Assembly: GCF_046156265.1 (NCBI RefSeq)
Contig: NZ_JAWDIR010000033.1
Span: 450,109 to 514,108, forward strand
Length of the DNA: 64,000 nt
Reading direction: 5' to 3'
From: CAMDHY01 sp046156265
Lineage (GTDB): Bacteria; Pseudomonadota; Alphaproteobacteria; Rhizobiales; Segnochrobactraceae
Positions 52,762 through 60,656 of this stretch are shown here, one piece after another; position 1 is the stretch's first letter; every line of letters begins with the position of its first letter. Made by a program: the position numbers and the translations under genes. The notes beneath the pieces are model-generated. The model did not search any database and was not told the DNA's origin. It worked only from the letters and a program-made list of their open reading frames with translations.

Positions 52762-53862
52762 TCACGCCTCGACCACGATGGCGTCGCGGGCGTCCCAGCC
52801 GATCAGCACCGGCTGGTCGAGCCCGCCGGTCCAGGCGTTGCGCCGCGACTGCTCGACGATCACCACCTTGTCGCCGACGCGCACCTGGTACTGCATGCGC
52901 GAGCCGAGCGAGTACTCGTTGTAGACGATACCGGAGAGGTGGTTGTCGGCGTCCTCCGGCTTGTCGAGAAAGCGCACCACCTCTGGCCGCACGACGACGA
53001 AGGCGTCGCCTGGGGGCGCGTCGGCCGACAGCGTGAAGGTGCCGGGCAGGTCGACGCCCTCGTGGCCGCCGTCGGGACGCCGGCGGACGCCGATGACGTT
53101 CACCTCGCCCATGAACTCGGAGACGAACTTGTCCTTCGGGCGGTTGTAGATCTCCTCCGGCGTGCCGACCTGCACAAGCCGTCCGGCGCGCATGACGCCG
53201 ATGCGGTCCGACATCACCATCGCCTCCTCGAGGCTGTGGGTGATGTAGATGAAGGTCTTGCCGGTGTCCTTGTGGATGTCCTTCAGCTCTTTCTCGAGCG
53301 TTTTCCGGAGCTTGTAGTCGATCGCCGACAGCGGCTCGTCGAACAGCAGGATCTCCGGATCGTAGGCGAAGGCGCGGGCGAGCGCGACGCGCTGGCGCTC
53401 GCCGCCCGAGCACTTCATGACGTTCTTGTCGAGATAGCTCTCCGGCAGCCGCACCATGCGCATCAGCTCGAGCGCGCGGGCGCGCCGCGTGGCCCTGTCG
53501 ACGCCGCGCATCTTCAGCGGGAAGGCGATGTTGTCGCCGACCGTCTTGTGCGGGAACAGCGCCAGCGACTGGAAGACGAGGCAGGTCGGACGGCGGTTCG
53601 GCGGCAGGTCGTTGACCCGCTCGCCGCGCAGCACGATGTCGCCGCTGGTCGGTCGCTCCATGCCGGCGAGCATCCGCAGCACCGTCGTCTTGCCCGAGCC
53701 GGAGGGGCCGACGATGGTGAAGAACTCGCCCTCGCCGACATCGAGGTCGATGGACTCGACGGCGACGAAGCTCTCGAAGGTCTTGCGCAGCCCGACGAGC
53801 TGCAGGATCGGCCGGCCGGAAACGGCCTTGTCGGCGTGACGGAACTGCAGGGTACTGGTCAT
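52762..53862 (-). CDS. ABC transporter ATP-binding protein, PotA-like
   Basis: A 366-residue ATPase. Walker A GPSGSGKT lies at 52-59, the signature loop is KCSGGERQRVALARA (Cys where Leu is usual) and Walker B is ILLFDEPLSAID, followed by the switch His in FIYITHSLEEA. The C-terminal 120 residues form the TOBE regulatory domain typical of the polyamine/spermidine group. The start MTSTLQFRHA was chosen; the frame is open upstream. It follows the binding-protein gene after 181 bp. Confidence 0.92.
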   Translation of the reverse strand: MTSTLQFRHADKAVSGRPILQLVGLRKTFESFVAVESIDLDVGEGEFFTIVGPSGSGKTTVLRMLAGMERPTSGDIVLRGERVNDLPPNRRPTCLVFQSLALFPHKTVGDNIAFPLKMRGVDRATRRARALELMRMVRLPESYLDKNVMKCSGGERQRVALARAFAYDPEILLFDEPLSAIDYKLRKTLEKELKDIHKDTGKTFIYITHSLEEAMVMSDRIGVMRAGRLVQVGTPEEIYNRPKDKFVSEFMGEVNVIGVRRRPDGGHEGVDLPGTFTLSADAPPGDAFVVVRPEVVRFLDKPEDADNHLSGIVYNEYSLGSRMQYQVRVGDKVVIVEQSRRNAWTGGLDQPVLIGWDARDAIVVEA

Positions 53863-54043
53863 CGCTTCGTCGTTCTCGGGGAATCGGTCAAGGCGGCCGC
53901 CGCCAGGGCGACCACCGGGCGCCGGGCCGCCGTCCGCCAAGGGCCTTGCAAGCGGCGGGCCGCCGCTGCCGCCATGGCTCTCGCCGCAGAGGATCCAGCG
54001 GATCGGCGGGACGTGAGCGCCCCGCCGATCAACGATCCGGTCC

Positions 54044-55189
54044 TCAGCCGCGGGCGCGCTTGGCGGCCGTCATCAGATCGAGCGCCGCGTCGTAGTCCGG
54101 CACGATGTCGTACTCGACCGAGCGCGCCATCTCCTCCTCCAGCGAATCCCACTGGATGGCGTCGAGCTCTTCCTTGGTGAACAGCTCGAAGCACTTCGGG
54201 TCGCCCATCTGGCAGACGGGGTTGAAGGTGCCCTCGGCGAACGCCACCGTGTGCGCCACGTCCGGCGCCTGTACGTACTCAAGGAACTTCGAGGCGAGCG
54301 GCGACAGGTTCGGGTTGTTCACCGTCGAGGTGATCTCGATCCAGGCGATGCCGCCCTTGCCGTCGATCGGGCCCTTCAGCGGCGTCACGGCGCGCAGGTT
54401 CATGTAGCCGTCGGCGCGCGCCGGCGAGACCGAATAGGTGCCGCCCGTCATCTGAAGGTCGATCTCGCCGGAGATCAGTGCCTGGTTCATCGTCGCGATG
54501 TCGCCGATCAGCTTGGCGCCCTTGAAGACGCGCTTCGCCGTCTCCTCGAACTTCGCCATCTCCTCCGGCGTGTGCTCCTTGAACGGATCGATGCCGGCGA
54601 TGATGAAGATGTTGAAGACGTTCCAGTCGTCGGATTCGAGGATGCCGTACTTGCCGGCGAGCGAGGCGTCGTTGAACAGCTCCCAGCCCTGCTCCTCGGC
54701 GGTGGCGCGGCTGATCTTGTCGGTGTTCACCACGAACGAATAGGGCCCGAAGCGCTGCGGCATGCCGAGCAGTTCACTGCCGTCGTCGCTCATCGCCCAC
54801 TTGTACGGCGCCTTGAACGCCGGGAGCATGGTGTCGAAGTAGGGCTCGAAGGTCGCCTTATCGAGCGGCTTGATCAGCTTCTCGGGCCACATCACGTCGC
54901 GGGCCCAGGGATTGTTGACGTTGATCAGGTCCCACACGTTGGTCTCGCCGGCGCGCAGCCGGTTGATCATCGTGGGGTCGTTCGTCAGCGATTCCGCGCG
55001 CACCGTGGCGCCCTCGGCGCTGCGGAACGGGTCGAGCACCTGGGCGGAGTTGTAGCCCTCCCAGCACAGGATGTTCAGTTCCTTCTCGCGGGCCGCAAGG
55101 GCGTGCCCGGCGAAGCTGCCGGCCCCCCCGAGGGCGAGCGCCCCGGTTCCCATCAGCTGCAGCACCGTCCGCCTCGAGAACGTCGTCAT
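54044..55189 (-). CDS. Polyamine-type ABC transporter substrate-binding protein, PotD-like
   Basis: A 381-residue periplasmic binding protein with a Tat signal (SRRTVLQLMG, then a Gly/Ala-rich segment and AAREKE cleavage region). The mature protein begins LNILCWEGYNSAQVLDPF, the PotD/PotF pattern for amine ligands. WDLINVNNPWARDVM and GGIAWIEITSTVNNP are further family blocks. First gene of the importer operon and divergent from the kinase gene over a shared 288-bp region. An amino alcohol such as 1-amino-2-propanol is the inferred ligand. Confidence 0.9.
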   Translation of the reverse strand: MTTFSRRTVLQLMGTGALALGGAGSFAGHALAAREKELNILCWEGYNSAQVLDPFRSAEGATVRAESLTNDPTMINRLRAGETNVWDLINVNNPWARDVMWPEKLIKPLDKATFEPYFDTMLPAFKAPYKWAMSDDGSELLGMPQRFGPYSFVVNTDKISRATAEEQGWELFNDASLAGKYGILESDDWNVFNIFIIAGIDPFKEHTPEEMAKFEETAKRVFKGAKLIGDIATMNQALISGEIDLQMTGGTYSVSPARADGYMNLRAVTPLKGPIDGKGGIAWIEITSTVNNPNLSPLASKFLEYVQAPDVAHTVAFAEGTFNPVCQMGDPKCFELFTKEELDAIQWDSLEEEMARSVEYDIVPDYDAALDLMTAAKRARG

Positions 55190-55336
55190 GCCGGTCTCCT
55201 ATCGCTCAGGAAGGTTATGTCGATCAGTGACTTCGGGCTGGCTGCGCGTGCCCGGCGCCGTCCCGGGTCGCGGCCCGAAACAGGGGTGCCGCCCTCCCGA
55301 AAGCCCCCCGACGAGCCGGCCCCGCACACTCCCGAA

Positions 55337-55396
55337 TGTTGGGTTCCTCACCTCTGCTGTTGGAGGCTACACGAAGCTCTGTGGGCTTTACAACAT
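55337..55396. promoter_or_regulatory. Shared regulatory region of the importer and kinase operons
   Basis: The 288-bp divergent gap (55190-55477) holds TGTTGG at 55337-55342 and again at 55358-55363, exactly 21 bp (two helical turns) apart, then GCTTTACAACAT at 55385-55396, identical to the element before the BMC operon at 44966-44977. TTTACA (55387-55392) could be a -35 with CATTCT 17 bp later. The half of the gap next to the potD-like gene shows nothing else clear. Confidence 0.55.
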
Positions 55397-55477
55397 GATT
55401 CCCGGACGCCATTCTGGCCTCCGAGGCGCCGTCGAGAGCGCCATTTCGGCGGCGCGCGGGTGCCGGGGGACGGGTGG

Positions 55478-56485
55478 ATGGCGGACGGCGGCGAGTACAG
55501 TCCGGAGGCCCTCGTGGACCTCGAAGCGATGGTCCGCGACGGCCTCGGGCGCTGGGGCCTCGGTGCCGGCTCGACGATCACGCTCCTGAACGTCTCGGAA
55601 AACGCCACCTACCGCCTCGACGACCCGGCGGACGGTCGCCGCCTCGTGCTCCGCGTCCACCGCATCGGCTACCGCGACGAGCCGCAGATACGCTCCGAGC
55701 TCGCCTGGATCGAGGCGCTCAGGGCCGACCACGTCGTCGAGACGCCGGCCCCGATCGCCGCCCGCGACGGCTCGTTCGTGCAGCGCCTCGTCTCGCCCGG
55801 CGGCCGGCCCGACCGCTTCGCCGTCGCCTTCGATTTCGTCACCGGCCGCGAACCCGACCAGGCCTCCGACCTCGTCGGCTGGTTCCGCAAGCTCGGCCGC
55901 ATCACCGCGCAGATGCACGAGCATTCGCGCCGCTGGCAGCGGCCGGCGGGCTTCGTCCGCGACGTCTGGGACTTCGAGACGATGCTCGGCGACAAGCCGC
56001 ACTGGGGGCCCTGGCGCGCCGGGCTCGGCCTCGATGATGCCGGCCGTGCCCACCTCGGCCGCGCCGTCGACCTGATCGGCCGCAGGCTCGAGCGCTTCGG
56101 CAAGACGCCCGCCCGCTACGGCCTCATCCACGCCGACCCCCGGCTCGCCAACCTCATGGTCGACGGCGACCGGCTCTCCGTCATCGACTTCGACGACTGC
56201 GGCTTCTCGTGGTTCGTCTACGACTTCGCCTCGGCCGTCTCGTTCTTCGAGCACGACCCGATCGTGCCGTCGCTGATGGACGCCTGGGTCGAGGGCTACC
56301 GCACGGTGGCGCCCTTGTCGCAGGAGGAGGCGGAGGAACTGCCCGTCTTCGTCATGCTCCGCCGCATCCTGCTCGTCGCCTGGGTCGCCTCGCACGCCGA
56401 GACGCCGACCGCCCAGGAGATGGGCACCGCCTACACCGACGGTGCGCTGACAATGGCCGAGGACCTGCTCGCCCGCTACGGCTGA
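55478..56485 (+). CDS. APH-family kinase, probable amino-alcohol kinase of the BMC pathway
   Basis: A 335-residue aminoglycoside phosphotransferase-fold kinase. The catalytic loop is LIHADPRLANLM (Asp220, Asn225) and the metal-binding segment VIDFDDCGFS (Asp237); LVLRVHRIGYR carries the N-lobe ATP-binding strand. Together with the phospho-lyase and importer this fits phosphorylation of 1-amino-2-propanol (or ethanolamine) to prime it for elimination. GGGGGA lies 7 bp before the ATG. Followed by the SDR gene after 76 bp. Antibiotic resistance is unlikely in this context. Confidence 0.87.
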   Translation: MADGGEYSPEALVDLEAMVRDGLGRWGLGAGSTITLLNVSENATYRLDDPADGRRLVLRVHRIGYRDEPQIRSELAWIEALRADHVVETPAPIAARDGSFVQRLVSPGGRPDRFAVAFDFVTGREPDQASDLVGWFRKLGRITAQMHEHSRRWQRPAGFVRDVWDFETMLGDKPHWGPWRAGLGLDDAGRAHLGRAVDLIGRRLERFGKTPARYGLIHADPRLANLMVDGDRLSVIDFDDCGFSWFVYDFASAVSFFEHDPIVPSLMDAWVEGYRTVAPLSQEEAEELPVFVMLRRILLVAWVASHAETPTAQEMGTAYTDGALTMAEDLLARYG

Positions 56486-56561
56486 GCGCCGCCGGCGCGC
56501 CGGAACGGTAATCCTGGGAAAGCCCACACTCGGACCCACGCACACTACCAAGGAGAACGCC

Positions 56562-57350
56562 ATGTTCGCTTCGCTCGCCGGCCGCACCGTGATCGTCACC
56601 GGGGGAAGCAAGGGCATCGGCCGCGGCATCGCGCTCCGCTTCGGCCGGGCCGGCTGCAAGGTCGCCGTGGTATCGCGAACCCTGGCCGACGCCGAGAAGG
56701 TGGTCGGCGAGATCACCGCCGCCGGCGGCACGGCCGCGGCCTTCGTCGCCGACGTCTCCGACGAGGCGGCCACGAAGGCGATGGCGAAGGCGGTGCTCGA
56801 CCGCTTCGGCTCGATCGACATCCTCTGCGCCAACGCCGGCATCTTCCCGGCGGCGAAGCTCGGCAAGATGACGCTGGCGGACTTCGACCACGTCATTAGC
56901 ACCAACCTGCGCAGCACCTTCCTGTCGGTCGACGCCTGCCTGCCGGCGCTGAAGGCGAGCGGCCACGGCCGCATTGTGCTGACCTCGTCGATCACCGGGC
57001 CGATCACCGGCTATCCCGGCTGGTCGCACTACGGGGCGAGCAAGGCCGGCCAGCTCGGCTTCATGCGCACGGCGGCGATCGAGCTCGCGCCGTCGAACAT
57101 CACCGTCAACGCGGTGGGGCCCGGCAACATCCGCACGGAAGGGCTCGATGGGCTCGGCCCGGAGTACATCGCCAAGATGGAGGCGTCGGTGCCGATGAAG
57201 CGGCTGGGTACGGTCGAGGACATCGCCAATGCGGCGCTGTTCTTCGCCAGCGACGAGGCGGCCTACGTCACCGGCCAGATGATCGTCGTCGACGGCGGCC
57301 AGATCCTCCCCGAGTCACTCGGCGCGCTGGAAGAGATGGACGCCGGCTGA
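56562..57350 (+). CDS. Short-chain dehydrogenase/reductase, probable amino-alcohol dehydrogenase
   Basis: A 262-residue classical SDR. The cofactor motif is TGGSKGIG (13-20), NAG is at 91-93, and the catalytic Ser143, Tyr157 and Lys161 are in place (TSSITG, YGASK). An SDR in the mycobacterial RMM locus oxidises 1-amino-2-propanol to aminoacetone (Mallette and Kimber 2018), so that reaction is a reasonable guess. No encapsulation helix is evident. AAGGAG precedes the start. It is the last gene of the kinase operon and is followed by a hairpin convergent with paaE. Confidence 0.85.
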   Translation: MFASLAGRTVIVTGGSKGIGRGIALRFGRAGCKVAVVSRTLADAEKVVGEITAAGGTAAAFVADVSDEAATKAMAKAVLDRFGSIDILCANAGIFPAAKLGKMTLADFDHVISTNLRSTFLSVDACLPALKASGHGRIVLTSSITGPITGYPGWSHYGASKAGQLGFMRTAAIELAPSNITVNAVGPGNIRTEGLDGLGPEYIAKMEASVPMKRLGTVEDIANAALFFASDEAAYVTGQMIVVDGGQILPESLGALEEMDAG

Positions 57351-57400
57351 GGGCTTCGAGGCTCACTCGCAGTCTGACGCGGGTGGAATTATCTCGTGCC

Positions 57401-57421
57401 GGGCGCCGCTGAGCGGCGCCC
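57401..57421. terminator. 9-bp perfect hairpin between SDR and paaE
   Basis: GGGCGCCGC (57401-57409) pairs with GCGGCGCCC (57413-57421) over a TGA loop, in the 75-bp gap between convergent genes. It could end both transcripts. No T tract. Confidence 0.5.
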
Positions 57422-57425
57422 GCTG

Positions 57426-58511
57426 TCACATCGCGTCGTAGTCGACCGTCACGCGCTCGGTGGTCGGCTTCGCCTGGCAGGTCAGCACGAAGCCGGCCTC
57501 GAGCTCCCAGGGCTGCAGCGAGTAGTTGACGTCCATCACCACCGCGCCCTCGGTCACCTTCGCCCGGCAGGTGCAGCACATGCCGCCCTTGCACGAATAG
57601 GGCAGGTCGAGGCCGGCCCGCAGCGCCGCGTCGATCACCGCCTCGCCCTCGGCCACAGGCACGTCCGTGCGGATGCCGTCGACGACGATGGTGGCGACCG
57701 CCTTCGGCGCCTCCGCGGCGATCACCGTGGCGGGGCGGCGCGGGGCGGTGGCGACGGCGCCGTCGGCGGGGGTGAAGCGCTCGACGTGCACCGCCGCGCG
57801 CGGCAGGCCGGACGCGAGCAGCGCCGCCTCGACGCTGTCGAGCATGCCGGCCGGGCCGCAGACGAAGGCCTCGTCGACGCCGCCCGGCACCATCGCGGCG
57901 ATCAGGAGCTTCGCCTTGTCGCCGTCGAGGCGGCCGTTGAGGATCGAGATGTCCTGGGTCTCGCGCGACAGCACGTGGAAGACCGACAGCCGATCGAGGT
58001 GGCGGTCCTTCAGGTCCTCGAGCGCCTCGCGGAAGATGATCGAGCCGGTGGCGCGGTTGCCGTAGAACAGGAAGAAGCGGCTCTCCGGTTCGCGCGCGAG
58101 AACGGTGCGGATGATCGAGATCACCGGCGTGATGCCCGAGCCGCAGGCAAAGCCCACATAGGTCTTCTTCACCGCCGGCGCCGGGGCGTGGGTGAAGCGG
58201 CCCATCGGCGGCATCACATCGACAACGTCGCCGGGCTTGAGGCCCGCGTTCGCGAACGACGAGAAGGCGCCGCCGTCGACGCGCTTCACGGCGATGCGCA
58301 GTTCGCCGTCGTCGAGGCCCGACGAGATCGAGTAGGAGCGCCGCACCTCCTCGCCGTCCATCACCGTGCGCACCGTGAGGTACTGGCCGGGGGTGAAGGC
58401 GAAGGTCTCCTTCAGCGCCTCGGGCACGGAAAACGCGATCGACACGGCGTCGGCCGTCTCGCGGCGGAGGTCGCGGATCTGCAGCTGATGGAAACGCGGG
58501 GCGGGCGCCAT
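57426..58511 (-). CDS. paaE: 1,2-phenylacetyl-CoA epoxidase reductase subunit
   Basis: Reductase that passes electrons from NAD(P)H to the PaaAC oxygenase core, 361 residues. An FAD domain (RRSYSISSGLDDGELRIAVK), an NAD-binding domain (FACGSGITPVISIIRT, EAFVCGPAGMLDSVEAAL) and a C-terminal plant-type 2Fe-2S ferredoxin domain with YSCKGGMCCTCRAKV and LTCQ follow in order. The start MAPAPRFHQLQ was chosen over upstream frames. Last gene of paaABCDE, 56 bp after paaD. Confidence 0.95.
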   Translation of the reverse strand: MAPAPRFHQLQIRDLRRETADAVSIAFSVPEALKETFAFTPGQYLTVRTVMDGEEVRRSYSISSGLDDGELRIAVKRVDGGAFSSFANAGLKPGDVVDVMPPMGRFTHAPAPAVKKTYVGFACGSGITPVISIIRTVLAREPESRFFLFYGNRATGSIIFREALEDLKDRHLDRLSVFHVLSRETQDISILNGRLDGDKAKLLIAAMVPGGVDEAFVCGPAGMLDSVEAALLASGLPRAAVHVERFTPADGAVATAPRRPATVIAAEAPKAVATIVVDGIRTDVPVAEGEAVIDAALRAGLDLPYSCKGGMCCTCRAKVTEGAVVMDVNYSLQPWELEAGFVLTCQAKPTTERVTVDYDAM

Positions 58512-58567
58512 GACGGGCCTCCAGGACTTTCTGTTCGGGTCTCGTGTCCGGGCGTTTCGTCGGCCGG

Positions 58568-59116
58568 TCACAGGCACTTGAAGTGGTCGAAGGGCTCGCG
58601 GCAGGCCCGGCAGCGCCACAGCGCCTTGCAGGCGGTGGAGCCGAACTCGGCGAGCTTCTCGGTATCGGTCGAGGCGCAGCGCGGGCAGGCGATCGTCTCG
58701 ACGCCGAACAAGGCGCGGCGCGAGGCCTTCGGCGGCGGCGGCGCGATGCCGTACTCGGTGAGCTTGCGGCGGCCCTCGGCGGTGATCCAGTCGGTCGTCC
58801 ACGCCGGCGACAGCACCGTGCGGACGCGGGCGTCGGGCAGGCCGGCACGGGCGAGTGCCGTCTCGACGTCGAGCGCGATCATCGCGGTGGCCGGGCAGCC
58901 GGTATAGGTCGGCGTCAGCAGCACCTCGAGGCTGCCGTCGGCGGCGATCTCGACGCCGCGCAGCACGCCGAGGTCTTCGAGGTTCAGCACCGGCACCTCG
59001 GGGTCGAGCACGGAAGCCGCCGCGGCCCAAGCGCGGGCGCGCAACCCTTCGGATCCGGCACGGGCGCCCTCGCCGGCGGCCGGCGCGGGGCCCGGCTCGA
59101 CGAGACGGGCGGCCAT
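58568..59116 (-). CDS. paaD: Phenylacetyl-CoA epoxidase accessory subunit PaaD
   Basis: Assembly factor of the MIP18/PaaD (DUF59) family needed for epoxidase activity, 182 residues. The N-terminal DUF59-like domain shows VLDPEVPVLNLEDLGVLRGV and LTPTYTGCPATAMI. The C-terminal zinc-ribbon-like module has paired cysteines in IACPRCAS and WRCRACREPFDHFKC. The start MAARLVEPG touches the paaC stop (TGATG). Its role in Fe-S or di-iron maturation is from the family. Confidence 0.94.
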   Translation of the reverse strand: MAARLVEPGPAPAAGEGARAGSEGLRARAWAAAASVLDPEVPVLNLEDLGVLRGVEIAADGSLEVLLTPTYTGCPATAMIALDVETALARAGLPDARVRTVLSPAWTTDWITAEGRRKLTEYGIAPPPPKASRRALFGVETIACPRCASTDTEKLAEFGSTACKALWRCRACREPFDHFKCL

Positions 59117-59892
59117 CACCACGTCGCTCCTGGATAGGTGCGCGGCAGCGACTGCATCTCGGCCAGCAGGTGGCCGAGATGCTCGGTGTGGCGGCCGCTG
59201 CGACCGCCCGTCTGCACGCCGAGCCCGGCCGGCCGCGTCAGCGTCGCCTCGCCAAGCACGGCGTCGATGGTGGCATCCCAGGTCGCCCGCAGGCTCGCCG
59301 GGTCGACGGCGGCACCGGTCTCGACGACGGCGCGCTCCATCGCGTCGACCTCGAAGAGCTCGCCTGTGTAGATCCACAGGGCCTCCAGCGCGTCGGCGGC
59401 GCGGGCGTGGCTCTCCTCGGTGCCGTCGCCGAGGCGGATCAGCCATTCGGCGGCGTGGCGGAGGTGATAGGCGCTCTCCTTCTCCGCCTTGGCGGCGATC
59501 TCGGCGAGCCGCGGGTCGGTCGAGGCGGTCATCGCCCGCCAGTAGGGGTCGACGAAGGCGGCGTAGAGGAACTGCCGGACGATCGTCTCGGCGAAGTCGC
59601 CGTTCGGCTGCTCGACCAAGAGCAGGTTGCGGTACTGGCGGCTGTCGCGCAGGAAGGCCAGCGCATCCTCGCCGTGGCCCGAGCCCTCGATCTCGCCGGC
59701 ATAGGCGTAGAGGGCGCGGGCCTGGCCGATCAGGTCGAGGGCGACGTTCGCGAGCGCGATGTCCTCCTCCAGCATCGGCGCATGGCCGCACCACTCCGAC
59801 AGCCGGTGGCCGAGCACCAGCGCATCGTCGGCGCGCCGGAGCACGGTGCCGACGAGGGGCGTCTCGGAGAGGGTGATCGAGGTGGTGGGCAT
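59116..59892 (-). CDS. paaC: 1,2-phenylacetyl-CoA epoxidase structural subunit
   Basis: Non-catalytic partner of PaaA in the multicomponent oxygenase, 258 residues, with a ferritin-like helical bundle but without a full set of iron ligands. Typical blocks are LRRADDALVLGHRLSEWCGHAP, LALIGQARALY-like (LDLIGQARALYAYA) and AEKESAYHLRHAAEWLIRLGDGT. The start MPTTSITLSET lies just downstream of the heptamer repeat tract separating it from paaB. Confidence 0.94.
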   Translation of the reverse strand: MPTTSITLSETPLVGTVLRRADDALVLGHRLSEWCGHAPMLEEDIALANVALDLIGQARALYAYAGEIEGSGHGEDALAFLRDSRQYRNLLLVEQPNGDFAETIVRQFLYAAFVDPYWRAMTASTDPRLAEIAAKAEKESAYHLRHAAEWLIRLGDGTEESHARAADALEALWIYTGELFEVDAMERAVVETGAAVDPASLRATWDATIDAVLGEATLTRPAGLGVQTGGRSGRHTEHLGHLLAEMQSLPRTYPGATW

Positions 59893-59904
59893 GGGACGGG
59901 TTCC

Positions 59905-59946
59905 GGCAGTGGGCAGTGGGCAGTCGGCAGTCGGCAGTCGGCAGTG
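59905..59946. repeat. Six tandem copies of GGCAGTS between paaC and paaB
   Basis: The heptamer GGCAGT(G/C) repeats six times without interruption immediately before the paaC start. It occupies about half of the 92-bp paaB-paaC gap, where a ribosome-binding site would lie close by. Confidence 0.85.
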
Positions 59947-59984
59947 GGGCGGCGTGCCGTGATGGGACGCGCTGCCCCTTCGGC

Positions 59985-60272
59985 TCACATGTGGCCGACT
60001 TCGTCGGGGATTTCGTAGAAGGTCGGGTGGCGGTAGATCTTCGAGGCGGTCGGCTCGAACATCATCTCCTTCTCCGACGGGTCGGAGGCGGTGATGGCGT
60101 TGGACGGCACCACCCAGATCGACAGCCCCTCGCCGCGCCGCGTGTAGACGTCGCGCGCCGCCTGCAGCGCCATCTCGGCGTCCGCCGCATGCAGCGAGCC
60201 GACGTGCTTGTGCGACAGCCCGTTGCGGGAGCGGATGAACACCTCCCAGAGCGGCATCCTGGCTTCGGTCAT
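59985..60272 (-). CDS. paaB: 1,2-phenylacetyl-CoA epoxidase subunit PaaB
   Basis: A 95-residue bridging subunit of the epoxidase. The pattern PLWEVFIRSRNGLSHKHVGS, MALQAARDVYTRRGEGLSIW and a C-terminal IYRHPTFYEIPDEVGHM is diagnostic. The start MTEARMPLWEV was chosen; the frame is open upstream into the repeat-filled gap that separates it from paaA by 384 bp. Confidence 0.95.
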   Translation of the reverse strand: MTEARMPLWEVFIRSRNGLSHKHVGSLHAADAEMALQAARDVYTRRGEGLSIWVVPSNAITASDPSEKEMMFEPTASKIYRHPTFYEIPDEVGHM

Positions 60273-60363
60273 GGCGATTGTCCTCGTCGTTTCCTGTCCG
60301 GCCGCTGCGGCATTGCACGAGGGCGAGAGCCGCGTCGCCGTCATGGCCACTGTTCTTTCAGTC

Positions 60364-60438
60364 GTCATGCCCCGGCTCGACCGGGGCATCCATCCGAGTC
60401 GTCACGCCCGGATGGATCGCCCGGTCAAGGGCGATGAC
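60364..60438. repeat. Dispersed palindrome family B copy 1, in the paaA-paaB gap
   Basis: GTCATGCCCCGGCTCGACC at the left and GCCCGGTCAAGGGCGATGAC at the right form an imperfect inverted repeat with internal CATCCAT/ATGGATCG. Related copies are at 61842-61933 and 63039-63127. Confidence 0.75.
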
Positions 60439-60476
60439 GGAGGAGAGGGATTGAGGCGCCCACTTCCCCTACCGTA

Positions 60477-60598
60477 GTCATTCCCGGGCTTGTGCCGGGA
60501 ACCCATGGCTCTCGGCTGGACGCCTCGTCTGCGGTTCTACTCGTCTGACCCATCACCCGCGGCACCGGATGGGTTCCCGGGACAAGCCCGGGAATGAC
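60477..60598. repeat. Dispersed palindrome family C, in the paaA-paaB gap
   Basis: GTCATTCCCGGGCTTGTGCC at the left and GGACAAGCCCGGGAATGAC at the right are inverse copies; CGGGAACCCAT and ATGGGTTCCCGG continue the pairing inward. With copy B1 this accounts for most of the 384-bp gap (60273-60656), in which no gene is seen. Confidence 0.75.
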
Positions 60599-60656
60599 TG
60601 CGGAGAGGGCGGAGGGGGCAGAGGCTGTTCGAACCTTCGCCCTTGCCGCGCAGCCC

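Noticed and set aside
54251..55477. N-terminal 409-codon extension of the APH kinase frame
   Set aside because: It is antisense to the potD-like gene and includes the divergent promoter region; the kinase homology and GGGGGA site support the start at 55478.
55478..56485. Aminoglycoside resistance gene
   Set aside because: The APH fold is shared by many metabolic kinases; the context with BMC, SDR and amine importer argues for an amino-alcohol kinase.
59905..59946. Possible CRISPR array (regular short repeats)
   Set aside because: Units are 7 bp, contiguous and without spacers; no cas genes are in the window.
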